Assembly: GCA_003117195.1 (NCBI GenBank)
Contig: BDSI01000074.1
Coordinates: 315,823 to 379,822 of the forward strand
Origin: Eudorina sp. 2006-703-Eu-15
Lineage: Eukaryota; Chlorophyta; Chlorophyceae; Chlamydomonadales; Volvocaceae
Direction: 5' to 3'
DNA: 64,000 nucleotides
Positions 12,456 to 22,959 of the stretch are shown here, piece by piece. The notes under the pieces were generated by a model, which worked only from the letters and a program-made list of their open reading frames with translations, was not told the origin of the DNA and searched no databases. Position 1 is the first letter of the stretch. Each line of letters starts with the position of its first letter. The position numbers and the translations under genes are program-made.

Positions 12456-12977
12456 TGTGTATGTGGAGGGGTGGCCCGGATGGTGACTCTGCCGGCCCCG
12501 CCAGCCTCCTGTCCGCCCGCAGTGTGGATACACGGTGTCCATTACCACAGCCGCGCGTCGCACACCGATGCCGACCGACTGCCTGACTGCCTGAGAGCTC
12601 CCCCTCGGGCCCGCCTCGCCCTCCCCCGCGTGCCCCAGGTCGCCGTGTTCATCCTCTTCGCCACCTTCCAGCTGTTCCAGGCCTTCCGGGGGGGCAAGCT
12701 GGCGGAGCACCCCCTGTTCGCCACCGTCAGCGCCGAGGGCGGCCCCACCGGCCCCTCAGGCAGCGGAGCCAGCGGTCAGAAACCCGCGGGCAACCAGCTC
12801 GGAGTTGCCGGGCCCGGAGGCAGCTTTCCACAACCCGGGATGTACGTCCCGCCCGTCTATCCGGCCCCCGGGTATCCACCGGCGGGGCAGCCCGCCACCG
12901 GGCAGTCACCGCCCGGGTACCCCGCGGGGATGTACAGCGGATCTCCGTACAGCTACAATGCCGGACAAGCCGTGTGA
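10330..12977 (+). CDS. M50 family membrane metalloprotease
   Basis: Exons are 10330-10666, 11097-11272, 11964-12161 and 12639-12977, all in phase, giving about 349 residues. Residues 76-80 are HELGH, the zinc-binding HExxH motif, at the end of a hydrophobic helix (WFILMGPFLLITILV). Exon 2 has SIAGPLTHIPM, a hallmark of the bacterial-type M50 group. Exon 3 has NLAVPAYPLDGGRIL around residues 180-194, the second zinc site (N-x-x-P-x-x-x-LDG). The core therefore looks catalytically intact, with four or more membrane helices. The tail is Pro/Gly/Tyr-rich (PPGYPAGMYSGSPYSY). Such proteases cut substrates within membranes. The start is uncertain: a nearby ATG at 10337 in another frame begins MASAVTKPSTY, and the CCCCTCGTGC-rich stretch at 10374-10408 could hide an intron or an indel. 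Confidence 0.88.
11270..11690. repeat. GGCGGGGAGGTGGCGGGAAGGT-type minisatellite in M50 intron 2
   Basis: About 420 bp of near-perfect units of 11 bp (GGTGGCGGGRA), purine-rich on the plus strand, starts right at the splice donor (11273) and fills the first 60% of the intron. It stays open in several frames only because of its composition; it is not coding. Confidence 0.9.
12363..12455. repeat. (GT)n microsatellite in M50 intron 3
   Basis: About 45 GT units, the longest dinucleotide run in the window, lie between exons 3 and 4 of the M50 gene. Confidence 0.95.
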
Positions 12978-13504
12978 TTTCGGTCGGGAACTGCACTGGC
13001 CCATGGGCACCTGGAAGCCAGGACGGTGTTGACCCCATGTTCGGCATGTTGATGCGCGTGTGCATTTTCATGGAGCTCCTGGATAAACAGGTCTGCTACA
13101 CGGCCACCCACGTGGAGGGCTCATGAGGGCGCATGAGCCCACGCGAATAAAGTCTATAGGAGGGCCCGGCTGCGACGTGCACCAGCCAGGCCACGCGCCC
13201 AACGTGGAACGCCAGCGGGCTTGCAGGCCCGAGTTGATCGGGTGGCGGGCCTGCCAACCGGGGTGCGTTGTGAGGACAGATGTAGACACGAGGGAGGGAA
13301 GCGGTGAGATGGCAAGGGGGCAAGCCAGCAATCCACCCCGCGTGCCAGCTGCAGCGCCCGAGTTGGTGCCGTACAGGCGTTTGCGGCACCCGCGTCGGAG
13401 CTGCCGCAAGCCGCTGCACACGCTGACTCTTGGCAGGCGCGCACAGGGCCCATCCACAGAGCTGGAAACTAGGATCCAGGATCCAGGGCGGCACGGCCTC
13501 CATG

Positions 13505-14400
13505 AATGAATGAATGAACGTTACAGCGGACCCCAAAGGGATCACCGGTGTATACCAGGGCAAGCCCCAGCAGGCCCCACCGCCAAGGCGGCAGGACACC
13601 TCCACACCTCAACGCCGCACTCAAAAACACACCGGGCCATGACCCCACCCAGCCAGACACCGAAGCAAGCAGAGGCGCGCAGCGGGGCAACACTACCAAA
13701 GGGATAGGCACAGCGGAGGGCAGAATCCCAGAAGTGGATAAAGCCAAGCACAGGGGAGGTCGCCCACACAGGCACCCCATCACCCAGCTACCACCACCCC
13801 TGAGGCACCCAACGCTGCACCCTCTCGAGGTCTTGGAAGACCCACGCCTGGCTTGTGACACTGCCCAGCGACCGCTAGTTGAGTAGCCCGCATCAGAATA
13901 CCTAGGCCAAGCAATAACATACCAACGGGAGCCCTGCCTCCTACCCAATCTGAGGGCAGGCCAGGTCCCCAACTTGAGCCCCGGGTCGGATAACCCGAAT
14001 ACAAAGAGGTAGAGGGCGGGGAAACCGTGCCTCATCCGTCATCAGGAGCAAGCCCCGCACACCGCAAGACTCCCCCCGACACTTTCAAGAAAGGGTGGAA
14101 GGGGCCCACCGAGGTCCATCCACGTCTCGGGAGTCCCAACTGGGCAAACCCGTGAAGGCGCCCCCAAAAGTCAGCGATTGCGCGCCGCTCCCCTTGCTCT
14201 GCCAACTCCGGTCCCGGCCGTACAGTCGTACCCTGACCAGTTGCTAACCGCCGCAGGGCGCCCGCCATGAATCGGCGACCAGTCTCCATGGCCGCGATCG
14301 CGGCCAACACCACCACATCCCATACACATTGCTCCACGGGTGGCGGGGGTTCCGCCAGCCAGACCTGCGTCCTCCTTATCCGCGCCCCTAGGCCTCCATG
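13505..14400 (-). mobile_element. Retroelement fragment, probable non-LTR 3' end
   Basis: On minus, a frame from about 14385 to 14035 encodes WLAEPPPPVEQCVWDVVVL, then AAMETGRRFMAGALRRLATG and RRAIADFWGRLHGFAQLGLP. This is protein-like, and it resembles the region after the reverse transcriptase in some LINE proteins, though that family call is weak. The following 500 bp has no good frame and ends in GGGGTCCGCTGTAACG plus a CATT tetramer tail (13504-13520). The same terminal motif recurs at 19574, 39480 and 55000, always followed by a short simple tail, which suggests a 3' end produced by target-primed reverse transcription. The element is truncated and no intact polymerase is visible. Confidence 0.45.
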
Positions 14401-15027
14401 TCCGTATCATATAGCGGCCTCCATGTCCGTATCTGTGGATCGGGTTGGTGTCCGTTCGGAGCCGCACACAGCTGTAGACCTGTAGTAGGTGGAGAGTCGG
14501 TGGCGATGCGGGCAAGCATCACATCCCGGCGTCCTCCACCTCGCACGTCACCCAGGGGGGGAGGGGCATGACGTGACACGTGATGCGGTGCGTATTCCCC
14601 CGCCGCATATGCCCCCATGGCGTGGTGGTCTTCATGGCCGGGGAACTGGGGAGGAGAGGAGCGCATTGCGCGTCGGCTGCAGCGGCGGGCATGGTGAAGG
14701 AACGCCCGGCTGCGAGGTAGCCGTCAGCGGAGGGGCCAGCCAGCGAGTTGAGGGCCGGTGGTGGGCTCGGTCGGGTGGGGCGAGGGGTGGGTGCTCCGGG
14801 GCGGTGAGGAAGCCCGGACGTGTCGACAGTGCGTGCTTGCTTCAGGGGCCTCTCTGAACGGTCCCCTCGGGAGAAGTGCCTGGGTGGGTGCGACGCATGC
14901 GACCCCGGCGGAGGGTGTGTGCGATGGAGTTTGGGCGGCGAGCTGGGTGCGTGGTCATGCTTAGAGCCGGACCGGTAATCGCAGCCAGACGGGCTTTAGA
15001 GGTCCTGACCGAGGCAGTCGTCAGCAT

Positions 15028-15150
15028 GGAGGGTGGGGTGTTCAGACATCCGCCCATTGGAGGGGCGGATGTCTGAACATCCCACCCTCCATCCGCCCAT
15101 TGGAGGGGCGGATGTCTGAACATCCCACCCTCCATCCGCCCCTCCAGTTG
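15028..15150. repeat. Fold-back repeat with 28-bp arms and 43-bp tandem unit
   Basis: 15028-15055 and 15063-15090 are reverse complements at 27 of 28 positions (the mismatch is a G-T wobble) around a 7-nt loop. The right arm with its loop is then repeated directly with a 43-bp period (15056 to 15099). Single strands would form a strong hairpin. No reading frame is associated. Confidence 0.85.
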
Positions 15151-16521
15151 GCGGACGGCAGCTGTACCACTGCACAAGCGGGTCCGTGGGCTTTTCTATT
15201 TATGTCAGTCTGGAAGCTGTACCGCTGAAGTCCGTACGGTAGCATGCAGTTCAGAAGGTATTTAGTTAGTTACTTGGTTTCATGGTGGGGGCTCTTCCCT
15301 GAGAGCCTCTAACCAGACCATGTAAGGACGTCTAAACGAGCCTAAGACCCACAGACCTGCAAGGTAATGCAGGACCTGCGCCAGCTATCTCGCGTGGCCT
15401 GTTCCTCTGCCAACTGCAGTTTTACTCGCGGCCTCTTGCAGTCTGGAGGACCTGTGCGTAACCGAGCGCTGCTGAGGGGACAGTAGGGTTTATACTTGCT
15501 GTCGCCTCGGCATATCATTGCAGTCCAGCAAAGGGCCGGGGCAAACTTGGTTGAGGGGGCTTCTCTGCTGTCGCTCGCCAATGACCCGTGGCTTCCACTT
15601 CTCCTCTCATTCCATCGGCACTTTCAGCATCCAATGAATGCATGCGGCAGCCTCAAGATGAACAGCTGAACAGGGTCGTCCTCCTCCTCCTGCAGCCCGC
15701 TGCAGCCGTAGAATTGGCGGCCAACCTTTCCGCGGAACAACCCACGCCGATACCCTGGTTCCTCTTACTGCAAGAGATCAGGGAACGCCGTTCGAGGGGC
15801 CTCAACGACTAAACAAGCACGACACAGCGCAATCATATGCGGACGCCGCCTGGACGCCCCCAGTACCCCAATGGCATGTTGCGGAGCGCTTGGTGTGCAT
15901 CTCTTCGCGGGTCAAGCGCGGAGGGCGACACGACTCGACGGCCAACTACAATCAAGGCAGCCCACTGAAGTGCTGCGGGTCGTCGCGGGTACGGGCGCTT
16001 GGTTAGTGGGGTACATAAGCAACGGGAGCTCGACGAAAGCCTGAGCGACCCAAGTGGATACGTACATCCATCACTTCTTGTCACGCGGGCCATCGTCCCA
16101 AGGCCCATTATCCTGCCGGTTCATCCTTGTTCAGCCGATGACCCGTGGACCTGCCATCAGCACTGGGATGCTGGTGATTCTGCCGTTTGCCTTTGAAAAT
16201 TCATATGCGGGCTTCTTCCCATAAACAAAGTGCGCTAACGGAAAAGAGGCACGAAAGGCCATTAGCAAGCAGCACAATATCGACATACCACAATAGCAAA
16301 CATGTTAACCCATCGTGTTGAAGATGCGCAAATATAATTTTCAACATATGTATGATGCACTCCTTTTCATGTTGAAAGTAGAGGAATGACCCGGAAAGGT
16401 TGAGGTTAGTTAGTTGACAGTTACTCGACTCCAGGGCGGCGGCATTGCGCCCTGTCCCCGGGAATTTACTCTGTGTGCGCAACCGACTTTCTCCCTCTTT
16501 GCCCACGAGCCTGTCGGGAAA

Positions 16522-18150
16522 ATGACCACCAGTAGGTTATTGCTACTTGCGCTTTAGATGCTTTTGGCCGCCGCCCACTTGCTTCTTTTCGGCGCTGACT
16601 GCTGGGCAGAATGTGTTTGATTGAGTTTAACTGATTGCATTAGAAGTTGTTCTACTATGACAGCAATATGTGGCCCAGGAGCCCTTTTAAAAGGCCTGCC
16701 GCCGGTTGTCTGCAGGGTTCAAGAAGAACCGGAAGAAGCGCGGGCACGTCAGCGCTGGCCATGGCCGCGTTGGCAAGCACCGGAAGCACCCAGGTGGTCG
16801 CGGTAATGCTGGTGGCCAGCACCACCACCGCATTATGATGGACAAGTACCATCCTGGCTTTTTCGGCAAGGTAAGCTCGGCTAATGCTCAGAGCATTGTG
16901 GAGCAGGCTTTGGATCTCATTATGTGGAAATGAGGACCGGACTGGAGCAGCAGTCAGCCGCCGACAAGTGAAGCTGCGGCGTAGTGTTTGGACTTCGTCC
17001 ATACATACAGATGATGTTTGCAACTGTGGCCCTCGTGGTTATTGGCATGGCGAATCAAAGTATTGATTTTACTGGCTGGGTTTCGGGCATCTCACATTCG
17101 AGGACCCGCACGTTGCCTGACGGCTTCGCGACGACTGCCTTCAGGTCGGTATGAGGCACTTCCATTACGCGCGGAACAAGTACCACTGCCCCATCATCAA
17201 CCTGGACAAGCTGTGGACCCTGGTTGGCGAGGAGGTGCGCAGTGTGGCAGAGGGACCTCGTCAGCCTGCACACGCGGAGGGGATTCCATGTTACATCTCT
17301 TCGCAGCACATCACTGAGTGCACATGCGCTCTGCCGTTTGCCCATAAGTTGGGGCATAGGGAGCCTAGCCTGGGAACTGAGGGGACCAGGTCTGATGGTT
17401 CGCATCGACGCCTGGCGTTGGGTGGGTAGGTATCCGCGGTGTGTTGACTAAGAAACATGATTTCGCGCTCTTTTTGTGCCTGGTGGGTAGCGGGCCGTGC
17501 GAAGTTGGGTCGTCCTGCGTGTAGGAACGTGCAGTTCCCCGAAAAAACCAAGAGGCGCGATTGGCTGTGTTGTTACCGTAATGCGCTTCCGAACATCCAT
17601 GCGGTCGCGCAGAGGGAGCATGAGTATACCCCGGGTGTTCCACCGCCATGAAGGGCGTGCATGGGGCGATGCACAGTTGTCGCAGCGCGCTCTTGAGAAC
17701 TGGAGTGCGTCTGCGCGACAAAACCTTGTCGTGTGCTTAGAACGGGCGGTCATGGACGGCGCTGAGGGTGTGCTCTTGAGGGGAGCGTGCGCCAGCACAC
17801 ACACAACACGACGTCATTGGTCGTCTGGCGCGTGCAGCTGCATTCGCGGGAAATATCCCATCTGCCCCATCTGCGAATTATGGCATTGAACAGCAACGAC
17901 GGGTTCCTTCATACTCTGGTTGCTGCCTCCCCATCCCTGTCTCTGCCGCTCGTGCGTGCAGGCCCGCGAGCAGGCCGCCAAGGACAAGAGCTCTGCTGCC
18001 GTCATTGACGTGACGAAGTATGGCATCAGCAAGGTGCTGGGCAAGGGCCAGCTGCCGGAGCAGCCCGTTGTAGTGAAGGCCAAGTTCTTCTCGTCTCTGG
18101 CGGAGAAGAAGATCCGTGCCGTGGGCGGCGACTGCATCCTCACCGCATGA
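16522..18150 (+). CDS. RPL27A: 60S ribosomal protein L27a (uL15)
   Basis: This is a cytosolic large-subunit ribosomal protein. Exons 16522-16531, 16716-16870, 17145-17234 and 17962-18150 give 147 residues, the usual family length. The first coding exon is only 10 nt (ATGACCACCA); spliced to exon 2 it gives [20 protein letters not shown], the invariant N-terminus. Then come [31 protein letters not shown] and [20 protein letters not shown] in order. The C-terminus [14 protein letters not shown] is also typical. All introns are GT-AG. A TGTAA signal at 18292-18296 lies about 140 nt after the stop. A very short first coding exon is common in ribosomal protein genes and would be missed by an open-frame search. 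Confidence 0.97.
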
Positions 18151-18291
18151 GCGTTGCGCTGCTGACCATGCAGCCGCACAGCCCTGGAGCGCTCACCTCG
18201 CTGCCTAGCAGAAGCGTCCGCCGATCGTTTCGTGGAGCAGCAGCTGTGGCAGCAGCGTGCCTGGGCATTGTCGTGTGGAGCCGGGGCCCTG

Positions 18292-18296
18292 TGTAA
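18292..18296 (+). terminator. TGTAA polyadenylation signal of RPL27A
   Basis: This is the volvocine polyadenylation signal. Cleavage is expected about 10-20 nt downstream. Confidence 0.7.
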
Positions 18297-19559
18297 CATG
18301 TGCGTCTCAAATCGTTTCGCCCGTCCCTCCGTTTATAAACAGCTGCAGCTAACAAGCGGTTGCGGAGGTTCTCGGTCTTCCGAGGACTTGGCTTTCACGC
18401 AGCTATCGGGAATGCACACACAGCTGCTTTGCGTACTGGCAGTAGGTGACCACAGACTGGTACTGAAAGGCACATGGACAGTTTGCGGTCTTAGTTTTTG
18501 ACACAAGCATCATACATAATTGGCGATTGTATACGGATATGCCGCATGACAGCTGTCGGGTGTCCAGAAGGCAAGTATTGAGGTCCTGCCATGACAGCAG
18601 CTCACTGCCTGCCGTTTCATCTCTGCATACATGGAGGCAGTACCTCATTCTAGTCATTCCACACAGCACTTTGTGCCGGAATGTCTACATCTGTTGAATA
18701 ATCATGATCAAGAACATTAGAACTGGTACGGTTACAGACCATACATTGACCCGGATCATGAGCGCACATTTTCAAATCTCTCGATCTCACCCCACTCCCA
18801 AAACAACTCCAAAACCGACCCAAGTCAAGACACACAACCCCTTTGCTCTCAGGCCCGTGCATTCTTCAGCTGCAAAATAAAGGAACCTTGCAGAATCGAA
18901 ATCACGAATGCAGCATCATTCTCAGCAAACCGAGTAGGGCGCCAGGAAAGCCACAGCCATGATAATTAAGCAACTACGCGCAATGCAGTGCGCTGCGTAC
19001 TTGCTACTGCCTGGTTCTGAGGTACATTCACAAGGTGTGTCAAGTACGACGGCATGCAACCAACGACAGGGGCCTGAATGCCTCTAGACAGACCCATACC
19101 TGAACAAATGTCGCAACCTGCGCCCCTGGATAAGTGGCACACCTGCGACACATCTACCTACCAGGCACATTCCCAGCTTACGGTAACGGCCCGCGAAAGC
19201 CAATAAGTTACGCAGAAATATGAGCCCTCCCGCCGCACAACTGGTACACGAAAGGAAGACCACGCAATGCTGATGATGAGAAGAAACAATGCAGGCTATT
19301 TTCTCTGGCGCAGGTTGCCAAGCTGAGCACCATCCGGTTTTTGCCACCACTCATATGAAGGCCGCAATGGTGAAATCACGCCGCGCGTGCTCTCAGCGCA
19401 GGAGCATGGGGGCCGTTGACGCGTCCCGAACATCCCCGGTCGTCACAAGGTGCTGCAGGCCCACAGGGCCCGACTCCGAGCCCTCGCCCTCAGGTAGGCT
19501 GTCCGCACTGCAGGCACATCCAGGGGAGACGAGGTTGGGGTTATCAGACGGGATGACGG

Positions 19560-19930
19560 GTTATTATTATTTAGGATGTTACAGCGGACCCCGCGGGTCA
19601 TCGGTGACAGCCAACGGCGACAGCCGAGGCTTCCTCACCATACACTGCCTAAACGAACTGGCGCCACCATGGCGCTCCGGACAGGCTCCACAAGTGCACC
19701 GAAACACGCCCCGGGCCCACACTACCAGGGAACCACCCCGTTCCTGAGAACCAACCATGGCAGGGGATAAAGCCCGCTCAGGGGGAGTTAGCCACCAGGG
19801 CGCCCCTATTAGCGAACCACCACCCCAACCAAGGCGGGGTCACTTCTCGGCGGTGGCCCGTAGTCTTGGAGGGCCACGGGGGCTCGCGAGTCACCATGAC
19901 GGGTGAAATACCCTCGCAGCGGGTTCACGT
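19560..19930 (-). mobile_element. Dispersed element copy with TAA-type tail
   Basis: On the minus strand this ends GACCCGCGGGGTCCGCTGTA then ACATCC and a TAAATAATAATAA tail at 19561-19573. The same terminal segment occurs at 54959-55010 (plus orientation) and, more diverged, at 39440-39495 and 13505-13540. The body has no open frame, so it is a truncated or non-autonomous copy. Confidence 0.5.
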
Positions 19931-19934
19931 GGCA

Positions 19935-19939
19935 TTACA
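19935..19939 (-). terminator. TGTAA polyadenylation signal of Mpv17-like gene
   Basis: TTACA on plus reads TGTAA on minus, about 95 nt after the stop codon. Confidence 0.6.
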
Positions 19940-20034
19940 AGCTCCTCATAGATCTCAGCTCATGCAGCGTCCTCGTCGAGCTTAGCCCACGCCCACGATG
20001 TGGCGAAGCCATTGTTTGCCTCTTGATGAGCATT

Positions 20035-21426
20035 TCAACAGCCGCTACGGAGCGTCGACGCTCGCACCCACCTGGCGGTCGCCGCGTTAAACAGTGGCTG
20101 AAGGTCGATGGGTGAGCTGCGAACGCCTGGGCCTGGCGCCGCACTGCCAGTCGCGTTCGCCGCTACGGACTCCATCATGATGGCCGCGTCCTCATCCGTC
20201 GCGGGCTTCTTCTTGTCCAGCGCGCCCCGCATGCAGCTGATCACCACAGTCCACGCGAAGGAAACGCCCGCCACTGCGTTCATCGGGCAGCGAGCATCAA
20301 CATCACGCTACTGGATGCAAGAAACCCTTCGGACGGAACATGAGCCCATGTGCGAAAGGCTGAAGCACTTCGGCGCATGTGTACGAACCCTGTCCATGTA
20401 AACGCCACCTAGGCGACGCATCTACGTGGTCGAGTACAAGTAGCAGGTTAGCGTCCTAGTGGCGGCCCCGCCGAATACCCGAACTCACCGAACGGAATCC
20501 GAAGGTGCAAGGGCACGACGGTGAAATTGACCATCTGTGCCGGCACCCAGATCATCCACAGCGCTTTGCAGTTGTCCCAGAAGTGCTCACGGTAGTCGGC
20601 CATGGAGTCAGCCAGCGGCCGCCCCTCTACCATCCCCTTGAGCGCATAGAAGCAGGGGAAGTAGAGCACCGGGTGGCTGCAGAATTGGTTTGGAGGTGCA
20701 AGGGGATGACACGGGCGGGAGGGCGGCATGTGAGTACCCCATATTATCTTCTGCCATGTACAGCAGCATTAATGAGGAAATCTTAACTTTAACACGAACC
20801 CAACATGATGCCTCTAACTCACGATGGCGGCCATGAATCCTACCCTTCGTCCCTAACTTCAGACCTAGTACGACCGGAAAGGCGCCGGTGGACCCAGCGC
20901 GCCAAGTAATGCAGTACAAGGCCATACATGAAATCAGCTTACTGAATGCATTGGTCAATAAATGTCTTGATTGGCGCTGAGCCGCGATGGCCAACAAGGG
21001 CTGTGATCGGCTTGCACCAACGCACGAACAGGTCGTTGTAGAGGTAGTATTGCCAGCACCCCTGCCATGGTGAGTTATATGGGCTAGTGAACGCCAGGTC
21101 ATAAGAAATCGGAAGAACGGTTGCTGTTGCCATCCTTACCAGGTAGCCAAAGCCGAACAGCACGAACATTCCATGCCGACGCCAGTCCACTTCATCCCGC
21201 CGCTCCACAACCTGTTAGATAGATATGGATCAAAGGAAGTATCTCCACGTTGCGATGGTGCGCATCATCGCACCTTCTGCGCGAACAGGTCCGCAGCGCT
21301 CGTCTTGATGACCGTAGTCACCACACCAGTCGCCATAGGATACTTGACGGCCGTGTCATTATATGATTTGCCAATATAAACAAAGGGCGCCTTCAAGAGG
21401 TTCAGGGCGCGACGAACGGCCGGCAT
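20035..21426 (-). CDS. Mpv17/PMP22 family membrane protein
   Basis: Minus-strand exons are 21426-21274, 21211-21140, 21061-20943, 20676-20489 and 20273-20035. Phases match at every junction and give 256 residues, close to the family norm apart from a longer tail. The order of signatures fits the family: YPMATGVVTTVIKTSAADLFAQ (helix 1), DWRRHGMFVLFGFGYL (helix 2), then the diagnostic stretch HPVLYFPCFYALKGMVEG followed by WMIWVPAQMVNFTVVPLHLR, and VAGVSFAWTVVISCMRG. Members are four-helix proteins of the mitochondrial inner membrane, peroxisome or plastid. The Lys/Asp-rich extension after the last helix is not typical. I chose ATG at 21426 because a stop codon lies upstream in frame. Confidence 0.93.
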
Positions 21427-22959
21427 GGTCGCTGGCGAAGGGTTCAACTAGGTATGGCTGTTGCCGGCGTGCTTCCAGGCGGCTGCTGAGCGCTGAACCT
21501 GTCTAGCAGGGTGCCGCCAGCGCAGCGGCACTCGTTTGGTACGCGCCGGTGCCTATGCCGCGACCGCGGCGCAAGCGTTCATGGTGAGGATGTGGTGAGT
21601 CGGGCGTGAAGGAGCTTATATGACCTAGCAAAATACTGAAGAGATAATTGAAGGTGGAGGAGGTTGCTAAGCTACGTCTAGAGAAGTTCAGAGCTCAGCA
21701 GTCAAAGAGGGTCGAGGCGCGAAGAACAGAGGAACGTGGCTTTTTTCACCCGCAACGAGAGAAGGCAAAGGTCTGAAGGAAAATCATAATACTCTACGGT
21801 GCTAGCCGCACAAAGCTTCTTGCAACCGGACGACAGGCCGTACAACGTGCGGAACATGCACCCCCATCGTGGTGCCGACGTCAGAGTCGGTTGATGCCGA
21901 AAGAAACGTCAGTATTTGAAAGTGTGTTGCCAATCTAAAAGTCCATGCTTTCGTGTGATAAAGGCTTCTTGAAGGAGTCTGTCCTACCCAGTAGCAGTTA
22001 CTTCCGTTGAAGGTTGACGGTACAATTTTTGTTTTCAACCTGCACATTGTCCGCGAAGCAGGTAGAAATCGCAGACATGACAGGTAGAAGGTTGCAACCT
22101 CTACTTTTCTCGCAGCTCACCGACAAAATCACAAAGATGTGGAATTAACTACAATATCGCTCCTCTGTTATGATGTCAAATAATCAGAAAGGATCCTGCT
22201 TCGTATGATAACTTAGTGATCAAAAGGCAACGGTGGAGTAGGTTGGGCCCAACGCTTTTGAAGCAAAATTTTACTTGATTCGAGAAACACAACAGCTTTG
22301 TATTTATATTTGTCTGGCGGTTCTGGCGAATACATATCTGCTGGGACACATGAATAATACATGCCAGAGCTTATTCTTGCGAGATGTCTGTCGCTGCGGA
22401 CCATTAACCGGTGGAACAGCGTGGGAACGTAGGGAGCGTGTGAAAAGGGTATTGACCTCGAAGGATTTCAATCGTAGTACCTCGGGACGTGGGGTAGAGG
22501 TCAAAGCGGTTGGAGGGTAGGGCTGCAACGACAGCGCTGCACTAGTTCTTCGGGTGCCCGTGGTGCAGTACCACTTTTACTCTTAACTCATACCTTTCAA
22601 CACTATTATAACGCCTTTCGGTAATGCATACCCTCGCTGCGTCGCTGGCGCCACCGCCTGAGCCTTTGCCCGAATGGTGCGCATAACTTCAGCCCTTGAA
22701 GACGCTCAAGCATAGGTGCGTTTGAAACTCTGTAACGTGTACTAAATAAAACAGTTTGGAAACGCTCTTCAACGTACGGAAACATGTCAAGCAAACGTGT
22801 TGAACTATCACAGCTATAATGTAACATTATGTTACATGCCCTTGAAACAGTACATTGCGCGACTATCATTGAAGGGCTGGCCTGGACACCAGCTACAGCC
22901 AGTTCGCATCGTTTCCTTGAACGTCATTGAGTTCATCGCGGTTATATTTATCCATCATT
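21427..22959. promoter_or_regulatory. AT-rich divergent promoter region
   Basis: The Mpv17-like gene and the DUF218 gene start in opposite directions from this 1.5 kb, so both promoters should lie here. Short open frames are AT-rich and lack splice-compatible neighbours. I see no repeat or RNA gene. Confidence 0.45.

Larger units (their letters stand above)
12978..16521. other. Intergenic region with retroelement fragment and fold-back repeat
   Basis: Between the M50 protease and the L27a gene. It holds a retroelement fragment (13505-14400) and the fold-back repeat at 15028-15150. The remainder, 15200-16500, becomes AT-richer toward the L27a promoter and shows no convincing exon. Confidence 0.6.
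18310..20034. other. Convergent intergenic region
   Basis: It lies between the 3' ends of RPL27A and the Mpv17-like gene. No exon is visible. The stretch 19560-19930 is a dispersed-element copy, and TTACA at 19935-19939 is the minus-strand polyadenylation signal of the Mpv17-like gene. Confidence 0.6.
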
